A program made the position numbers and the translations under genes. The notes under the pieces were generated by a model. That model saw nothing but the letters and a program-made list of their open reading frames with translations, was not told where the DNA came from and made no database searches. This document shows positions 16,193 through 24,402 of a stretch of 50,505 bases of DNA, piece by piece. The stretch is from Sulfurimonadaceae bacterium (GTDB taxonomy: Bacteria > Campylobacterota > Campylobacteria > Campylobacterales > Sulfurimonadaceae), in contig JADGDM010000014.1 in NCBI GenBank assembly GCA_016744905.1, positions 1 through 50,505 on the forward strand, read 5' to 3'. Position 1 is the first letter of the stretch, and every line of letters begins with the position of its first letter.

Positions 16193-17926
16193 TTGAGTAA
16201 TGAAAAAACTTTTCTTAAGATAATAACTTACGCACCACTTATATTTATTCCACTTTTTGTTTCTATAATAATCATGTCCTCGTATCAAGTATATTCTAAA
16301 GGTTTTGACTCAAGTGTAGAAGATTTAAAAAAAGACTTAGTAGAGAGCAAAAAGGGAATGCTAAAAAATAAGGTGAATAACCTATCTGAGTTAATTGTAT
16401 ACGAACAATCTAAAATTAAAGAAGAGTTAGTAAACCGTGTTAAAGGGCGCGTTAAAACTGCATACGCCATTACAAATAAACTGTATTATGAATATAAAGA
16501 TACAAAATCGGAAAATGAAATAAAAGACCTTATTACGACTACGCTTAAAACATTTATATGGAATGAGGGTGAGAGTTATATCTGGGTCATGGACTATTTT
16601 GGCGTGCATTATTTATTAGAAAATGAGAAAATTTTAGATGGTGCCTCATTTATTGATTTTCAAGATGCAAAGGGTAGATATGTTGTACAAGAAGAAGTGT
16701 CTATTTGTAAGGAAAAAGGTGAAGGCTTTTTATGGGATACATTTACTAAACCTAATCAAAATAGCAACACTCAATATGAACAAGTGGCTTTTGTAAAAAC
16801 TTTTGAACCTTATAATTTGTGTATTGGTTCTGCTGAATTTCTAGATACGGCTACTAAAAAAACCAATAAACTTTTATTTGACATGGTAAGGCATGTTGAC
16901 AAAATAGGTCATAATTATGTCGCTATTATCAATAACAAAGGAAACTTGTTGGTGCACAATAAGCTTATTCAGTTTGTTGGTGAAGATGTAGAAATAACTG
17001 ATAAGTTAGTAGTAAAAACTATAAAAGAGTTAAGTGAAGCAATTAAAAATAAAGAACATACATCTTATGTGCATCTTTGGCGTAACCCTTCGAGTGATAA
17101 AATTGAAGAAAGATATGCATATTTAAAAAGAATACCGCATACAGACTGGTTTATTACAAGTGGTTTCTTTTTATCAGATGTAGAAAATCAACTGGCAAAA
17201 CAAAAAGTAAATATGCTGGAAATATATAATGCAAATACTAAGAATACCTTTTTCTTAGCGGTACTTATTATTTTTATATCATTAGTTATTTCATTTTTTA
17301 TATCTCAAAAAATAAGAAAACGTTTTTCTATTTATCAACTGAGCCTGGGAGAAAAAAATAGAGAATTACATGAGCTTAATATCACTTTGGAGGAGAAAGT
17401 TAAAATAAGAACAGCAGAGCTTTCACAAATCAAAGATGATTTTGAAAAATTAGCTACAACAGACGCACTTACTCGGATACATAATCGTTATTCAATTATG
17501 AATATTCTTTCAAAGGAAATTAGTCGTTCTAATAGATATGACTCTCCCTTATCGATACTTATGTACGATATAGATCACTTCAAAGCGGTCAACGATACTT
17601 ATGGACATGATATTGGTGATCAAGTTTTGGTGTCATTATCAAAGTTAGTGAGTGAGAGTATAAGAGATATTGATTATCTTGGAAGATATGGTGGCGAAGA
17701 ATTTTTAATTATTATGCCAAATACGCTACTTCAAAATGCTACTATTTATGCCCATAGGTTGAGACAAACAGTGGAAGAAAATAATTTTAAAGAAGTGGGA
17801 CAGTTGACTATAAGCATTGGTGTTGTGGAACTACAAGATGATGAAAATATTGATGTAATGTTTAAAAGAGTAGATGATTTACTTTATGAATCAAAAAATA
17901 GTGGCCGTAATAGAGTGAGTTCTTGA
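16193..17926 (+). CDS. Membrane diguanylate cyclase with Cache sensor domains
   Basis: A 577-aa protein. It has a membrane segment at about 12-30, a long periplasmic Cache-type sensor region (about 35-345; the typical WVMDYFGVHYLLEN and the repeat TDWFITSGFFLSDVE), a second membrane segment (about 352-375), a coiled coil (GEKNRELHELNITLEEKV) and a GGDEF domain (about 415-575). The active site is intact as GRYGGEEF. The inhibitory RxxD site is present as RDID directly before it. It should therefore make cyclic di-GMP with product inhibition, in response to a periplasmic small molecule. The start is TTG 16193 after AGGA, 9 bp from the deaminase stop, suggesting co-expression. Confidence 0.88.
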   Translation: MSNEKTFLKIITYAPLIFIPLFVSIIIMSSYQVYSKGFDSSVEDLKKDLVESKKGMLKNKVNNLSELIVYEQSKIKEELVNRVKGRVKTAYAITNKLYYEYKDTKSENEIKDLITTTLKTFIWNEGESYIWVMDYFGVHYLLENEKILDGASFIDFQDAKGRYVVQEEVSICKEKGEGFLWDTFTKPNQNSNTQYEQVAFVKTFEPYNLCIGSAEFLDTATKKTNKLLFDMVRHVDKIGHNYVAIINNKGNLLVHNKLIQFVGEDVEITDKLVVKTIKELSEAIKNKEHTSYVHLWRNPSSDKIEERYAYLKRIPHTDWFITSGFFLSDVENQLAKQKVNMLEIYNANTKNTFFLAVLIIFISLVISFFISQKIRKRFSIYQLSLGEKNRELHELNITLEEKVKIRTAELSQIKDDFEKLATTDALTRIHNRYSIMNILSKEISRSNRYDSPLSILMYDIDHFKAVNDTYGHDIGDQVLVSLSKLVSESIRDIDYLGRYGGEEFLIIMPNTLLQNATIYAHRLRQTVEENNFKEVGQLTISIGVVELQDDENIDVMFKRVDDLLYESKNSGRNRVSS

Positions 17927-17967
17927 GCTTGATCTGAGTCTACTTATTATTTACTTTAACAGAGAAC

Positions 17968-18513
17968 TTATAAACTCTTATACATAATGCGAACTATTCC
18001 ATAGCCATTGCCAACTTGGTATTTTTCTTCACCTAAAACTTTGTAACCCCATTTAGCATATATAGACAAAGCCAAGGTGTTCTTTTCCCAAACGCGTAAA
18101 TAAATACCATTCATTTTCATTTTCTTAGCATAGTTTATAGAATGCATATGCAGTTTTGTACTTATTCCTAGCCCTTTATATTGGTTATCAACATAAAGGC
18201 GCTGAAGCTCAATACTTTTAGGATAGGGGATACATGCAGGCAACTCTGAGTGAATTAATTTTAAATATCCATATGGATTAGATTGTTTTAAATCTTGACA
18301 AATGAAATACTCTGCTGAAGAATTTAGTATTTCACTATAAATGAACTCTTTGGAAAAAGCATTTTGGGTGTATGTTTCTAATTCATGGTAGGGTAATGCA
18401 GATAAATAAGCATCAATAAATGATTTTTTTCCAAAGTCAGATAAATATTCCGTATGGGTGAGATCTGCTTTAAGAACAGATAATATATTGCCTCTACTTG
18501 TTATCAATTTCAT
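17968..18513 (-). CDS. GNAT-family N-acetyltransferase
   Basis: A 181-aa GNAT protein. The acetyl-CoA-binding core is visible as LQRLYVDNQYKGLGISTKLH (about 104-123), followed by MNGIYLRVWEKNTLALSIYAKWGYKVLGEE, the usual motif B with a Tyr acid. The substrate may be a small molecule or a protein N-terminus; the sequence does not say. Its first codons overlap the end of the upstream MerR gene by 20 bp, so the two are one operon. It ends 42 bp from the convergent GGDEF gene. Confidence 0.85.
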   Translation of the reverse strand: MKLITSRGNILSVLKADLTHTEYLSDFGKKSFIDAYLSALPYHELETYTQNAFSKEFIYSEILNSSAEYFICQDLKQSNPYGYLKLIHSELPACIPYPKSIELQRLYVDNQYKGLGISTKLHMHSINYAKKMKMNGIYLRVWEKNTLALSIYAKWGYKVLGEEKYQVGNGYGIVRIMYKSL

Positions 18514-19174
18514 CTTTTAAAGCTTTAAATAATACCTTATAGGTTGAGCGATTGAAAATGTATTCTTTCGTTTTAAATAAAGTATCAAACATGATTTTCC
18601 ATAGTACTGAAAAGTTCTCTTCGCTACGAACAGCACATAATTGTTTTTGCATTTCGTGTTCAAGTTTCGCAAGTATCTTTGCCTGTTTGACATACTCTTT
18701 AACTATAGTGTATTCAACACCTACCTCCATAAAATTCTCTATTAAGTTGATGATAGAAGCTTCTTTTTGTGTATAGTCATTTTTACTGATGGGCATCAAT
18801 ATGTCATCGTCTAGCAAGGTAGATAATAGTTCTGTATCAATATCAAAATGGATAATGAATTCATCTTTAGAATAATGTCGTGAATTTATTTCATTTCCAC
18901 TAAGGGTATTCATTAATGGCTCTAACATCGTGTAAGAGCTAGAAAATGAGTTGTTTTTTTGCTGGAGTGTTAGTTTAAGTTGTTCGTTTGTACTTCCCAT
19001 CTCATCTTTCATATATTTTATATATTTTATAAGTTCAACATGCTCATCATTGTATCTGTGGACATTAGATTTTAACTTTTTTGCACTGGGGAGCAAACCC
19101 TCTTTTATATAATAAAGTATGGTAGATTTAGGTGTATTACTCTTAGATACTAATTCAGATATTTTGTATTCCAC
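18494..19174 (-). CDS. MerR-family transcriptional regulator
   Basis: The DNA-binding domain is at the N-terminus (YKISELVSKSNTPKSTILYY, then IKEGLLPSAKK), followed by a linker helix and a C-terminal effector domain without obvious metal-binding Cys. The open frame extends 31 codons further, to 19267, but that extension runs through a promoter and a 25-bp dyad. I start at GTG 19174, which has AAGGA 5 bases upstream and puts the MerR domain at residue 1. The product is 226 aa. It is followed by an overlapping GNAT gene and is divergent from a short ORF and a deformylase-like gene. Confidence 0.8.
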   Translation of the reverse strand: MEYKISELVSKSNTPKSTILYYIKEGLLPSAKKLKSNVHRYNDEHVELIKYIKYMKDEMGSTNEQLKLTLQQKNNSFSSSYTMLEPLMNTLSGNEINSRHYSKDEFIIHFDIDTELLSTLLDDDILMPISKNDYTQKEASIINLIENFMEVGVEYTIVKEYVKQAKILAKLEHEMQKQLCAVRSEENFSVLWKIMFDTLFKTKEYIFNRSTYKVLFKALKDEIDNK

Positions 19175-19202
19175 ACCGTTCCTTATTAATATTTTATTAA
19201 GA

Positions 19203-19245
19203 ATTATAGCATATACTTCTAAACGTAAAGTATAACTTAACGTTT
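19203..19245. promoter_or_regulatory. MerR operator dyad and divergent promoter
   Basis: A 25-bp near-perfect dyad (19221-19245, AAACGT ... ACGTTT; 10 of 12 base pairs match) contains a TATAAC box for the plus strand at 19231-19236. On the minus strand, TATAAT (19208-19203) preceded by TGC forms an extended -10 box 29 bp before the MerR start codon. A dyad of this kind between promoter elements is the usual MerR arrangement and suggests autoregulation plus control of the rightward genes. Confidence 0.6.
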
Positions 19246-19260
19246 TTGAAAAGGAAGAAT

Positions 19261-19329
19261 ATGACACATGTTAAATTAGCAGAGTTTGAGGATATGACTC
19301 CTTCTAATCTCCTTGGTTTAGGTGAATAA
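19261..19329 (+). CDS. 22-codon ORF between the MerR operator and the deformylase-like gene
   Basis: ATG 19261 follows a strong AAGGAAG site and encodes a 22-residue peptide beginning MTHVKLAEFEDMTP. It ends 2 bp before the next start, so coupled translation is possible. The beginning resembles N-termini of carboxymuconolactone-decarboxylase/AhpD-like proteins, so it may be the stump of a deleted MerR-controlled gene. A leader peptide is the alternative. Low confidence in function, moderate that it is translated. Confidence 0.4.
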   Translation: MTHVKLAEFEDMTPSNLLGLGE

Positions 19330-19331
19330 AG

Positions 19332-20132
19332 ATGATTAAAGAGATCACGAGATATCCAGCAACACCGAGTTTAGACTTTGGTGCAAATATACGGTATTTT
19401 GATGCGTCACTTGATGCATTAATCCAAGACTTAAAAGATACTATTGAAGAAAATAATTTAGATGCTTTAGCCGCTTTTCAAATCGCATCACCATATAATG
19501 TGATTGTTATTAAAGAGGAAGATAATTATATTGAGCTTATTAATGCGAGCGTTCTTAAAAGAGAAGGAACTGTTGAGCCTGTAGAGAGAACTGCTTACTT
19601 TCCTGAACTAAGTGCTAAAACAAAAAGATATAAGAAAATAAAAGTGATGTATGAAGATAGAGAGGGCAAACAACAGTTTTTGGAAGCGGATAATGATCTA
19701 TCTATTACTATTCAGAGAAAATTAGATTACTCTTTTGGTTCAAATTTTAGACTTAGATTGAATGAAGATGAAAGAAAAATATTTGATGCAAAGTTAGAGT
19801 TTGGAACAGATGCAATAACGCACAATGATTGTCCAACTGTATTTAAAAGAGACCGAATCCTTCAGATTCTTAAGGTTCTATTTATAAGTGCTATTATAGG
19901 TTTTATAGGTGGATTTTTTATTGATGGAGAAAACTTAGAGATACTTAATAGTGTTGAAAACTACATGATATTTGCTATGCTCGGGTTTATTATTATCTAC
20001 TTCTTTTATGCTCAGTATGAAGGCAAACAATATAAACATTGTACCTCATGTCAAATTGGGAATATTATTGGTGTATCTGTTATCGAGCTTAGTAAGTTAA
20101 GTCTATTAGTTGTACTAAATTACTTTTTTTAA
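19332..20132 (+). CDS. Membrane-anchored peptide-deformylase-like protein without metal ligands
   Basis: A 266-aa protein. Residues about 1-165 follow the deformylase layout, but all three signatures are broken. GLAAPQIG reads ALAAFQIA, EGCLS reads ERTAYF (no Cys), and QHEIDH reads QRKLDY (both His and the catalytic Glu lost). Flanking fold positions remain, such as VIVIKEED, LINASVLKREG and KRYKKIKVMYED. Two or three membrane helices follow (about 178-196, 212-228 and a hydrophobic C-terminus). It looks like a non-catalytic relative tethered to the inner membrane. SD is AGGTGA. A DsrE-like gene follows after 9 bp. Confidence 0.65.
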   Translation: MIKEITRYPATPSLDFGANIRYFDASLDALIQDLKDTIEENNLDALAAFQIASPYNVIVIKEEDNYIELINASVLKREGTVEPVERTAYFPELSAKTKRYKKIKVMYEDREGKQQFLEADNDLSITIQRKLDYSFGSNFRLRLNEDERKIFDAKLEFGTDAITHNDCPTVFKRDRILQILKVLFISAIIGFIGGFFIDGENLEILNSVENYMIFAMLGFIIIYFFYAQYEGKQYKHCTSCQIGNIIGVSVIELSKLSLLVVLNYFF

Positions 20133-20141
20133 GGAAATAAA

Positions 20142-20591
20142 ATGATTAAAATATTTTTATTAGTGAATTTACTTTTAATGAGTCTTCTTCAAGCCAAAGA
20201 AAACAAAGTTATTTATGACTGTAGTTCTAGTGATGCGGGATATATCAAAAGTAGAATGTGGTTGGTTGGTAAAACAATAGACATGATGAAAGAGCAAGGC
20301 GATAGCAGCAAGGTTGTTCTTACTCTTCATGGTGGTTGTGTATCCATGGTCTCTGAAGATTATGACATGATAACCCCAGATGAAGATATAGATAAAATTC
20401 AAAAAGCACAAGAGTATCTCACAAGTTTATCAAAACGAGAAAATGTTAAAATCATAGTATGTGCGATGTCTTTAAGTTCTAACGGTATCGAGAAAAAAGA
20501 GGTGTTGCCTTTTGTTAAAATATCTAAAAATAGTTTTCTTGATACTATCAAGTACCAAAATGACGGTTATGCGATAATGACATTTAAATAA
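20142..20591 (+). CDS. Periplasmic DsrE-family protein
   Basis: A 149-aa protein with a signal peptide (about 1-18, cleavage after LLQA). The mature part has the DsrE/F-like alternating pattern: KVVLTLHGGCVSMVSED, an acidic helix (DIDKIQKAQEYLTSL), KIIVCAMSLSSNGI, and the final DGYAIMTFK. Two cysteines (GGC and VCAM) sit at places where DsrE-like proteins often have one. Such proteins occur in sulfur relay systems, but exported members have no settled role. The ATG follows AAGGAAA. It probably shares a transcript with the deformylase-like gene. Confidence 0.7.
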   Translation: MIKIFLLVNLLLMSLLQAKENKVIYDCSSSDAGYIKSRMWLVGKTIDMMKEQGDSSKVVLTLHGGCVSMVSEDYDMITPDEDIDKIQKAQEYLTSLSKRENVKIIVCAMSLSSNGIEKKEVLPFVKISKNSFLDTIKYQNDGYAIMTFK

Positions 20592-20654
20592 CAAACATGT
20601 TTTTCGTGTTCTCTTTGTAACGAATTTTTACACGGTGCGCTTGGAATTCTTTTG
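20591..20654. repeat. 64-bp degenerate copy of an internal serS segment
   Basis: Bases 20591-20654 match 21261-21324 inside serS in the same orientation, with five differences by eye: A/C at 20593, G/T at 20606, A/G at 20630, T/C at 20636 and T/C at 20651. The match stops abruptly on both sides. The copy lies between the DsrE stop and the slyD terminator, so it is not translated. The pair forms a direct repeat flanking slyD and the serS 3' end. The GCGCGC palindrome in serS is GTGCGC in the copy. Confidence 0.85.
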
Positions 20655-20672
20655 GCAGCTAAAGAACTGCCA
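20653..20672. terminator. Hairpin terminator between convergent DsrE and slyD-like genes
   Basis: TGGCAG-ctaaagaa-CTGCCA, a 6-bp stem flanked by AAAT on one side and TTTT on the other, directly after the slyD stop on the minus strand. It probably serves both converging transcripts. Confidence 0.6.
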
Positions 20673-20673
20673 T

Positions 20674-21132
20674 TTAATGTTCATCTTCCATATTAAGGAC
20701 TTCTTTGACAGCTTCATCTGAGAGTTCTTGTAACTCTAGAATTTCACCAGATAATCTAAGTGGAATTCCTGCTAATTCGTGATTTGCATTTAGAGTTGCA
20801 TAGCCATCTTCTATACTTTCAAGAACCCAAATAGTATTCTCATCTTCTCCATCAAACTCTGTGCCTATCTCAATATCTTCAGGTAGATCACTGAGGGGTT
20901 CTTTGACAACTAAAGATGTGTCGTATTCACCAAAAGCGTCTACTGGCTGGAGTAAAATATTAAAAGTATCTTGTGCCTGTTTTGATTCTAGTGCATCTTC
21001 AAGTTTTTGAAATATCTGTTTATAACCACCATGAAGATACATAAGCTTTTCGCTCTCATCTAATAGGTCGCCTTTTTCAGTTTCAATTTTTAATGAAAGG
21101 GTAACGAGTGTATTTTTTGTAATTTTTTTCAT
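20674..21132 (-). CDS. FKBP-type peptidyl-prolyl isomerase, SlyD-like
   Basis: A 152-aa protein. The FKBP core is split by an insert-in-flap domain as in SlyD: KNTLVTLSLKIETEKGDLLD and the start of the flap at YLHGGYKQIF, then the insert (TFNILLQPVDAFGEYD and following), then the end of the core (LNANHELAGIPLRLSGEILEL). It would assist folding and may bind metals, although the His-rich SlyD tail is absent; only EDEH remains. The frame is open 20 codons further into serS, but ATG 21132 with GGGGA upstream, just after the serS stop, is the natural start. Confidence 0.85.
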   Translation of the reverse strand: MKKITKNTLVTLSLKIETEKGDLLDESEKLMYLHGGYKQIFQKLEDALESKQAQDTFNILLQPVDAFGEYDTSLVVKEPLSDLPEDIEIGTEFDGEDENTIWVLESIEDGYATLNANHELAGIPLRLSGEILELQELSDEAVKEVLNMEDEH

Positions 21133-21136
21133 GAAG

Positions 21137-22387
21137 TTACATCCCCATATAAGGACGTAAAACTTCAGGAATAGTAATCGTTCCATCAGCATTTTGGTGA
21201 TTTTCCATGATGGCTACGATCGTACGTCCAACAGCGAGTGATGAACCGTTTAATGTATTTACCAACATGTTTTTCTTGTTCTCTTTGTAACGAATTTTTG
21301 CACGGCGCGCTTGGAATTCTCTTGTGTTTGAGATAGAAGAGATTTCACGGTATTTGCCTTGGCCTGGTAACCAAACTTCGATATCGATAGTTCTAGCAGC
21401 GCTAAAGCCTAAGTCTCCTGTACAGAGCTGAACGATACGGTGAGGTAAGTCTAGCGCGCTGAGGATGCCTGAGGCGGTTTCTACCATGTCATTAAACACG
21501 TCTTCACTCTGTTCAGGTTTTGTAATGGCAACAAGCTCTACTTTATGAAACTGATGTTGACGAATCATTCCACGAGTGTCACGACCAGCTGCACCTGCTT
21601 CTTTTCTAAAGCATGAGGTGTATCCTGTCATCTTAACTGGAAGTTTATCCTCTGGTACGATTTCATCTTGAAAAAGATTTGTTAGAGGAACTTCAGCTGT
21701 TGGAATTAAGTAAAGCTCTTCGTCTTGCATTTTGTAAAGATCATCTTCAAACTTTGGAAGTTGACCTGTACCCTCAAGTGCTTGGCGATTAACTAGCTGC
21801 GGTACACTTACTTCATGATAACCACGTTCACGGTTAAAGTCCAACATAAAGTTAATCAGTGCGCGCTCAAGTCTCGCACCTTCTCCATGAAGAACAACAA
21901 AACGAGAATGTGCTAATTTAACACCACGCTCAAAGTCGATCCATCCATTTTTATCACCCAGTTCAAAATGTTCTTGGATATCAAAGTCAAACTCACGAGG
22001 TGTCAATACTTTTTTAAGCTCTACATTTTGATCCTCATCATCTCCATCGGGTACATCCGCATCTGGAATGTTTGGAATAGCCATGACTACTTTAGTTAAA
22101 GCTTCCTCAGCCTCACGTTGGACATCAATGAGAGAAGTGAGCTTCTCTTTGTTCGCATCAACTTTTTCTTTCAGTTCTGCTGTATCTTTTCCCTCACGTT
22201 TATACTGGCCAAAAAGTTTACTCATTGCATTTTGATCTGCTTGCGCAGCCTCAAAGGACTGCTTCGCTATCTTAAGTGTTTCATTTTTATCTTTTAAATC
22301 GCTGAGCAGTTCAACAGATACTTTTTTTCTTGCCAGCGCGCCAGCTACAGTGTCAAAATCTTTTTGTAATAGTTTTAAATCGATCAA
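21137..22387 (-). CDS. serS: Seryl-tRNA synthetase
   Basis: A class II synthetase of 416 aa, the usual length. It has the N-terminal tRNA-binding coiled coil (about 28-105) and the catalytic core with motif 2 ([21 protein letters not shown]) and motif 3 ([17 protein letters not shown]). It charges tRNA-Ser with serine. The start is TTG 22387 behind AAGGA. The slyD-like gene follows 4 bp after the stop. The gene has four GCGCGC palindromes, and its segment 21261-21324 is duplicated 670 bp away. Confidence 0.96.
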   Translation of the reverse strand: MIDLKLLQKDFDTVAGALARKKVSVELLSDLKDKNETLKIAKQSFEAAQADQNAMSKLFGQYKREGKDTAELKEKVDANKEKLTSLIDVQREAEEALTKVVMAIPNIPDADVPDGDDEDQNVELKKVLTPREFDFDIQEHFELGDKNGWIDFERGVKLAHSRFVVLHGEGARLERALINFMLDFNRERGYHEVSVPQLVNRQALEGTGQLPKFEDDLYKMQDEELYLIPTAEVPLTNLFQDEIVPEDKLPVKMTGYTSCFRKEAGAAGRDTRGMIRQHQFHKVELVAITKPEQSEDVFNDMVETASGILSALDLPHRIVQLCTGDLGFSAARTIDIEVWLPGQGKYREISSISNTREFQARRAKIRYKENKKNMLVNTLNGSSLAVGRTIVAIMENHQNADGTITIPEVLRPYMGM

Positions 22388-22408
22388 GGTTTTCCTTTTG
22401 GGTAGTTA

Positions 22409-23320
22409 TTAGTCTAATAGTCTGTTGGCCAAGCCAAATTGGTTTGCCGTCATAAGGTGAATCTTTGGATGCAGTTCTTTGATAGAATCAAAGAGCTTTT
22501 TACTCAGTTCAAAACCTACTTTTTTCTCTTCTTCTTCGCTTATCTCAGCTGCACTGCGTAGTTTCTCAATCCAATAAGGAGGAACTTCAATACCTGGAAC
22601 ATGTGCGCTAAGAAATTGAGCAGTACGTAGTTTCATGATAGGAAAAACACCTAATATCATCTGTGCTTGTGAACCTTTCTCACAACACTCACTCTTAGCT
22701 TGTTCTAAATGTTCTAGCATCTTTTTTGCATTTTCCAGATCATACACGGGTTGAGTGATGATGCCACTAACTCCATGAGAGATCTTTTTAAGGATCTTTT
22801 TTTGAAGTGTTTTTGGATTTTTAGCGTAAGAGTTTACAACAGCAAAAGGGTGAATACTGAGTGGTTTTTCTTTCAGTGGTTTTCCTGCGTAATCAATACC
22901 TGAATTAAAACATGAGATGATATCAAGAAGCAGTGTTGAATCACTTTCAAAAACACCCTTTGTGTTTGGCTGATCTGACATTTTTGCAGGATCACCGGTG
23001 AGTGCTAAGATAGCGCGAATATCTGCTTCATTGGCTCCAAGTAGGTCTGATTGCAAGGCGATACGGTTACGATCGCGCATACTCATGGTTGCGATAACTG
23101 GCTTATCAAACCTGTCTTGCAACATCTTTGCCGCAAACAGTGAATTGTATTTCATTTTTGCTAGGGGAGAATCTGTAGTACTAAAAGCATCTACTTTTTT
23201 ATCCAATCCAAGTTCTGCGATTTTATCAATTATCGGCGAAAATTTAGGAGAGTGTCCCGGAGTGGTCTCTAAAGAGATAAAGGTTTTGTTCTGTAATTTG
23301 TCAATTAGGGTTTTAAACAC
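22409..23320 (-). CDS. Methylenetetrahydrofolate reductase family protein
   Basis: A 303-aa TIM-barrel protein of the MetF type. Supporting stretches are FISLETTPGHSPKFSP near the start, KPVIATMSMRDRNRIALQSDLLG, ILALTGDPAKMSDQP, and GVSGIITQPVYDLENAKK with LGVFPIMKLRTAQFL. MetF reduces methylene-THF to methyl-THF for methionine synthesis using FAD. Campylobacterota can carry more than one MetF-like gene, so this may be a paralogue with a different one-carbon role. It lies 21 bp upstream of serS on the same strand. Confidence 0.85.
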   Translation of the reverse strand: MFKTLIDKLQNKTFISLETTPGHSPKFSPIIDKIAELGLDKKVDAFSTTDSPLAKMKYNSLFAAKMLQDRFDKPVIATMSMRDRNRIALQSDLLGANEADIRAILALTGDPAKMSDQPNTKGVFESDSTLLLDIISCFNSGIDYAGKPLKEKPLSIHPFAVVNSYAKNPKTLQKKILKKISHGVSGIITQPVYDLENAKKMLEHLEQAKSECCEKGSQAQMILGVFPIMKLRTAQFLSAHVPGIEVPPYWIEKLRSAAEISEEEEKKVGFELSKKLFDSIKELHPKIHLMTANQFGLANRLLD

Positions 23321-23377
23321 ATAGTTTCCATATAGATTAAGATATAATTCGCGTAATTATAACTAAAGTGGTATGAA

Positions 23378-24004
23378 ATGAAACTATGTGTATTTGATTT
23401 TGATTCAACATTGATGGATGGAGAGACAATTGACTTCTTCGCCCAAGAGTTGGGTATCGGTGAGCGTGTCAGTGAAATTACTGAGCGCGCTATGAATGGT
23501 GACCTTGATTTTTTTGAATCACTTCAAGAAAGAGTAGGGCTTCTTAAGGGCTTAGAATATAAAAAAGTAGAAGAGATCTCTCATGACTTGCCTTATATGA
23601 ATGGAGCTATTGAGACTATCAAAGCTTTAAAAGAACAAAATATTAAAGTGGTCTGTTTTAGTGGTGGATTTAGAACAGCAACATCGTATGCTAAGGATAT
23701 CCTTGGTTATGACGCTGACTTTTCAAATGTACTGCACCACAAAGATGGTTTGCTAACGGGTCTTGTTGGTGGAGATATGATGTTTAATTATTCAAAAGGA
23801 GACATGATCACACGCCTTCAAAAGATACTTAACATCTCTGAAGAAGAGACTATGGTTGTTGGTGATGGGGCAAATGATTTAAGTATGTTTGCTCACGCAG
23901 GTACTCGTGTCGCTTTTTGTGCCAAAGAAGTTCTAAGAAATGAGGCAAATATCATTATTGATACCAAAGACTTAACTCAAATATTACCAAAAATAGGAAT
24001 GTAA
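23378..24004 (+). CDS. serB: Phosphoserine phosphatase SerB
   Basis: A 208-aa HAD-family phosphatase that makes serine from phosphoserine. The nucleophile and acid are in VFDFDSTLMDGE (DxDST), motif II in VCFSGGF, motif III Lys in YSKGDMI, and motif IV in VGDGANDLSMF. There is no ACT domain, so it is the short form. The gene is divergent from metF/serS. The next gene starts directly after its stop, suggesting an operon. Confidence 0.92.
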   Translation: MKLCVFDFDSTLMDGETIDFFAQELGIGERVSEITERAMNGDLDFFESLQERVGLLKGLEYKKVEEISHDLPYMNGAIETIKALKEQNIKVVCFSGGFRTATSYAKDILGYDADFSNVLHHKDGLLTGLVGGDMMFNYSKGDMITRLQKILNISEEETMVVGDGANDLSMFAHAGTRVAFCAKEVLRNEANIIIDTKDLTQILPKIGM

Positions 24005-24340
24005 ATGTTAGAAAATTCTGTATGGAAACGTTACCACGAAGATAAAACAATTAATGAAACACTGTTCCCACTGTTGAACTTTGAAGAGGGTTACATCAGT
24101 AATGATGAGACCGTTTTATACAATATAGTGAAAAGACTGTTGACAAAAAAAGAACTTCGTGCTTTTATTATGCTTGAAGCGGGCATCAATGAAGATGAAA
24201 TTATGAAAGAACTCTCATTTGATACTAAAGAGGATTTTGAGAAAAATAAGAAAAAAGCTTATGGAAAGATTAGAGGCAATAAGATGGCTCAAGAGTTGAA
24301 AAATACACATGTAAGTGTAAGAAAAGAAGTTGAAGAATAA
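24005..24340 (+). CDS. Conserved-looking small protein downstream of serB
   Basis: A 111-aa soluble protein, not recognised. It is helical, acidic in the first half and basic in the second. The stretch KELRAFIMLEAGINEDEIMK, then ELSFDTKEDFEKNKKKAYGKIRG looks like a sigma-factor region-4-like helix-turn-helix, but the match is weak. The start codon abuts the serB TAA, so translation is coupled. Function is unknown. Confidence 0.65.
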   Translation: MLENSVWKRYHEDKTINETLFPLLNFEEGYISNDETVLYNIVKRLLTKKELRAFIMLEAGINEDEIMKELSFDTKEDFEKNKKKAYGKIRGNKMAQELKNTHVSVRKEVEE

Positions 24341-24402
24341 TTTTTAGCTAACTTTTAGACTAACTCTGTACAATTGTTGCAGATAAAATTCAGGAGAAAT
24401 AT

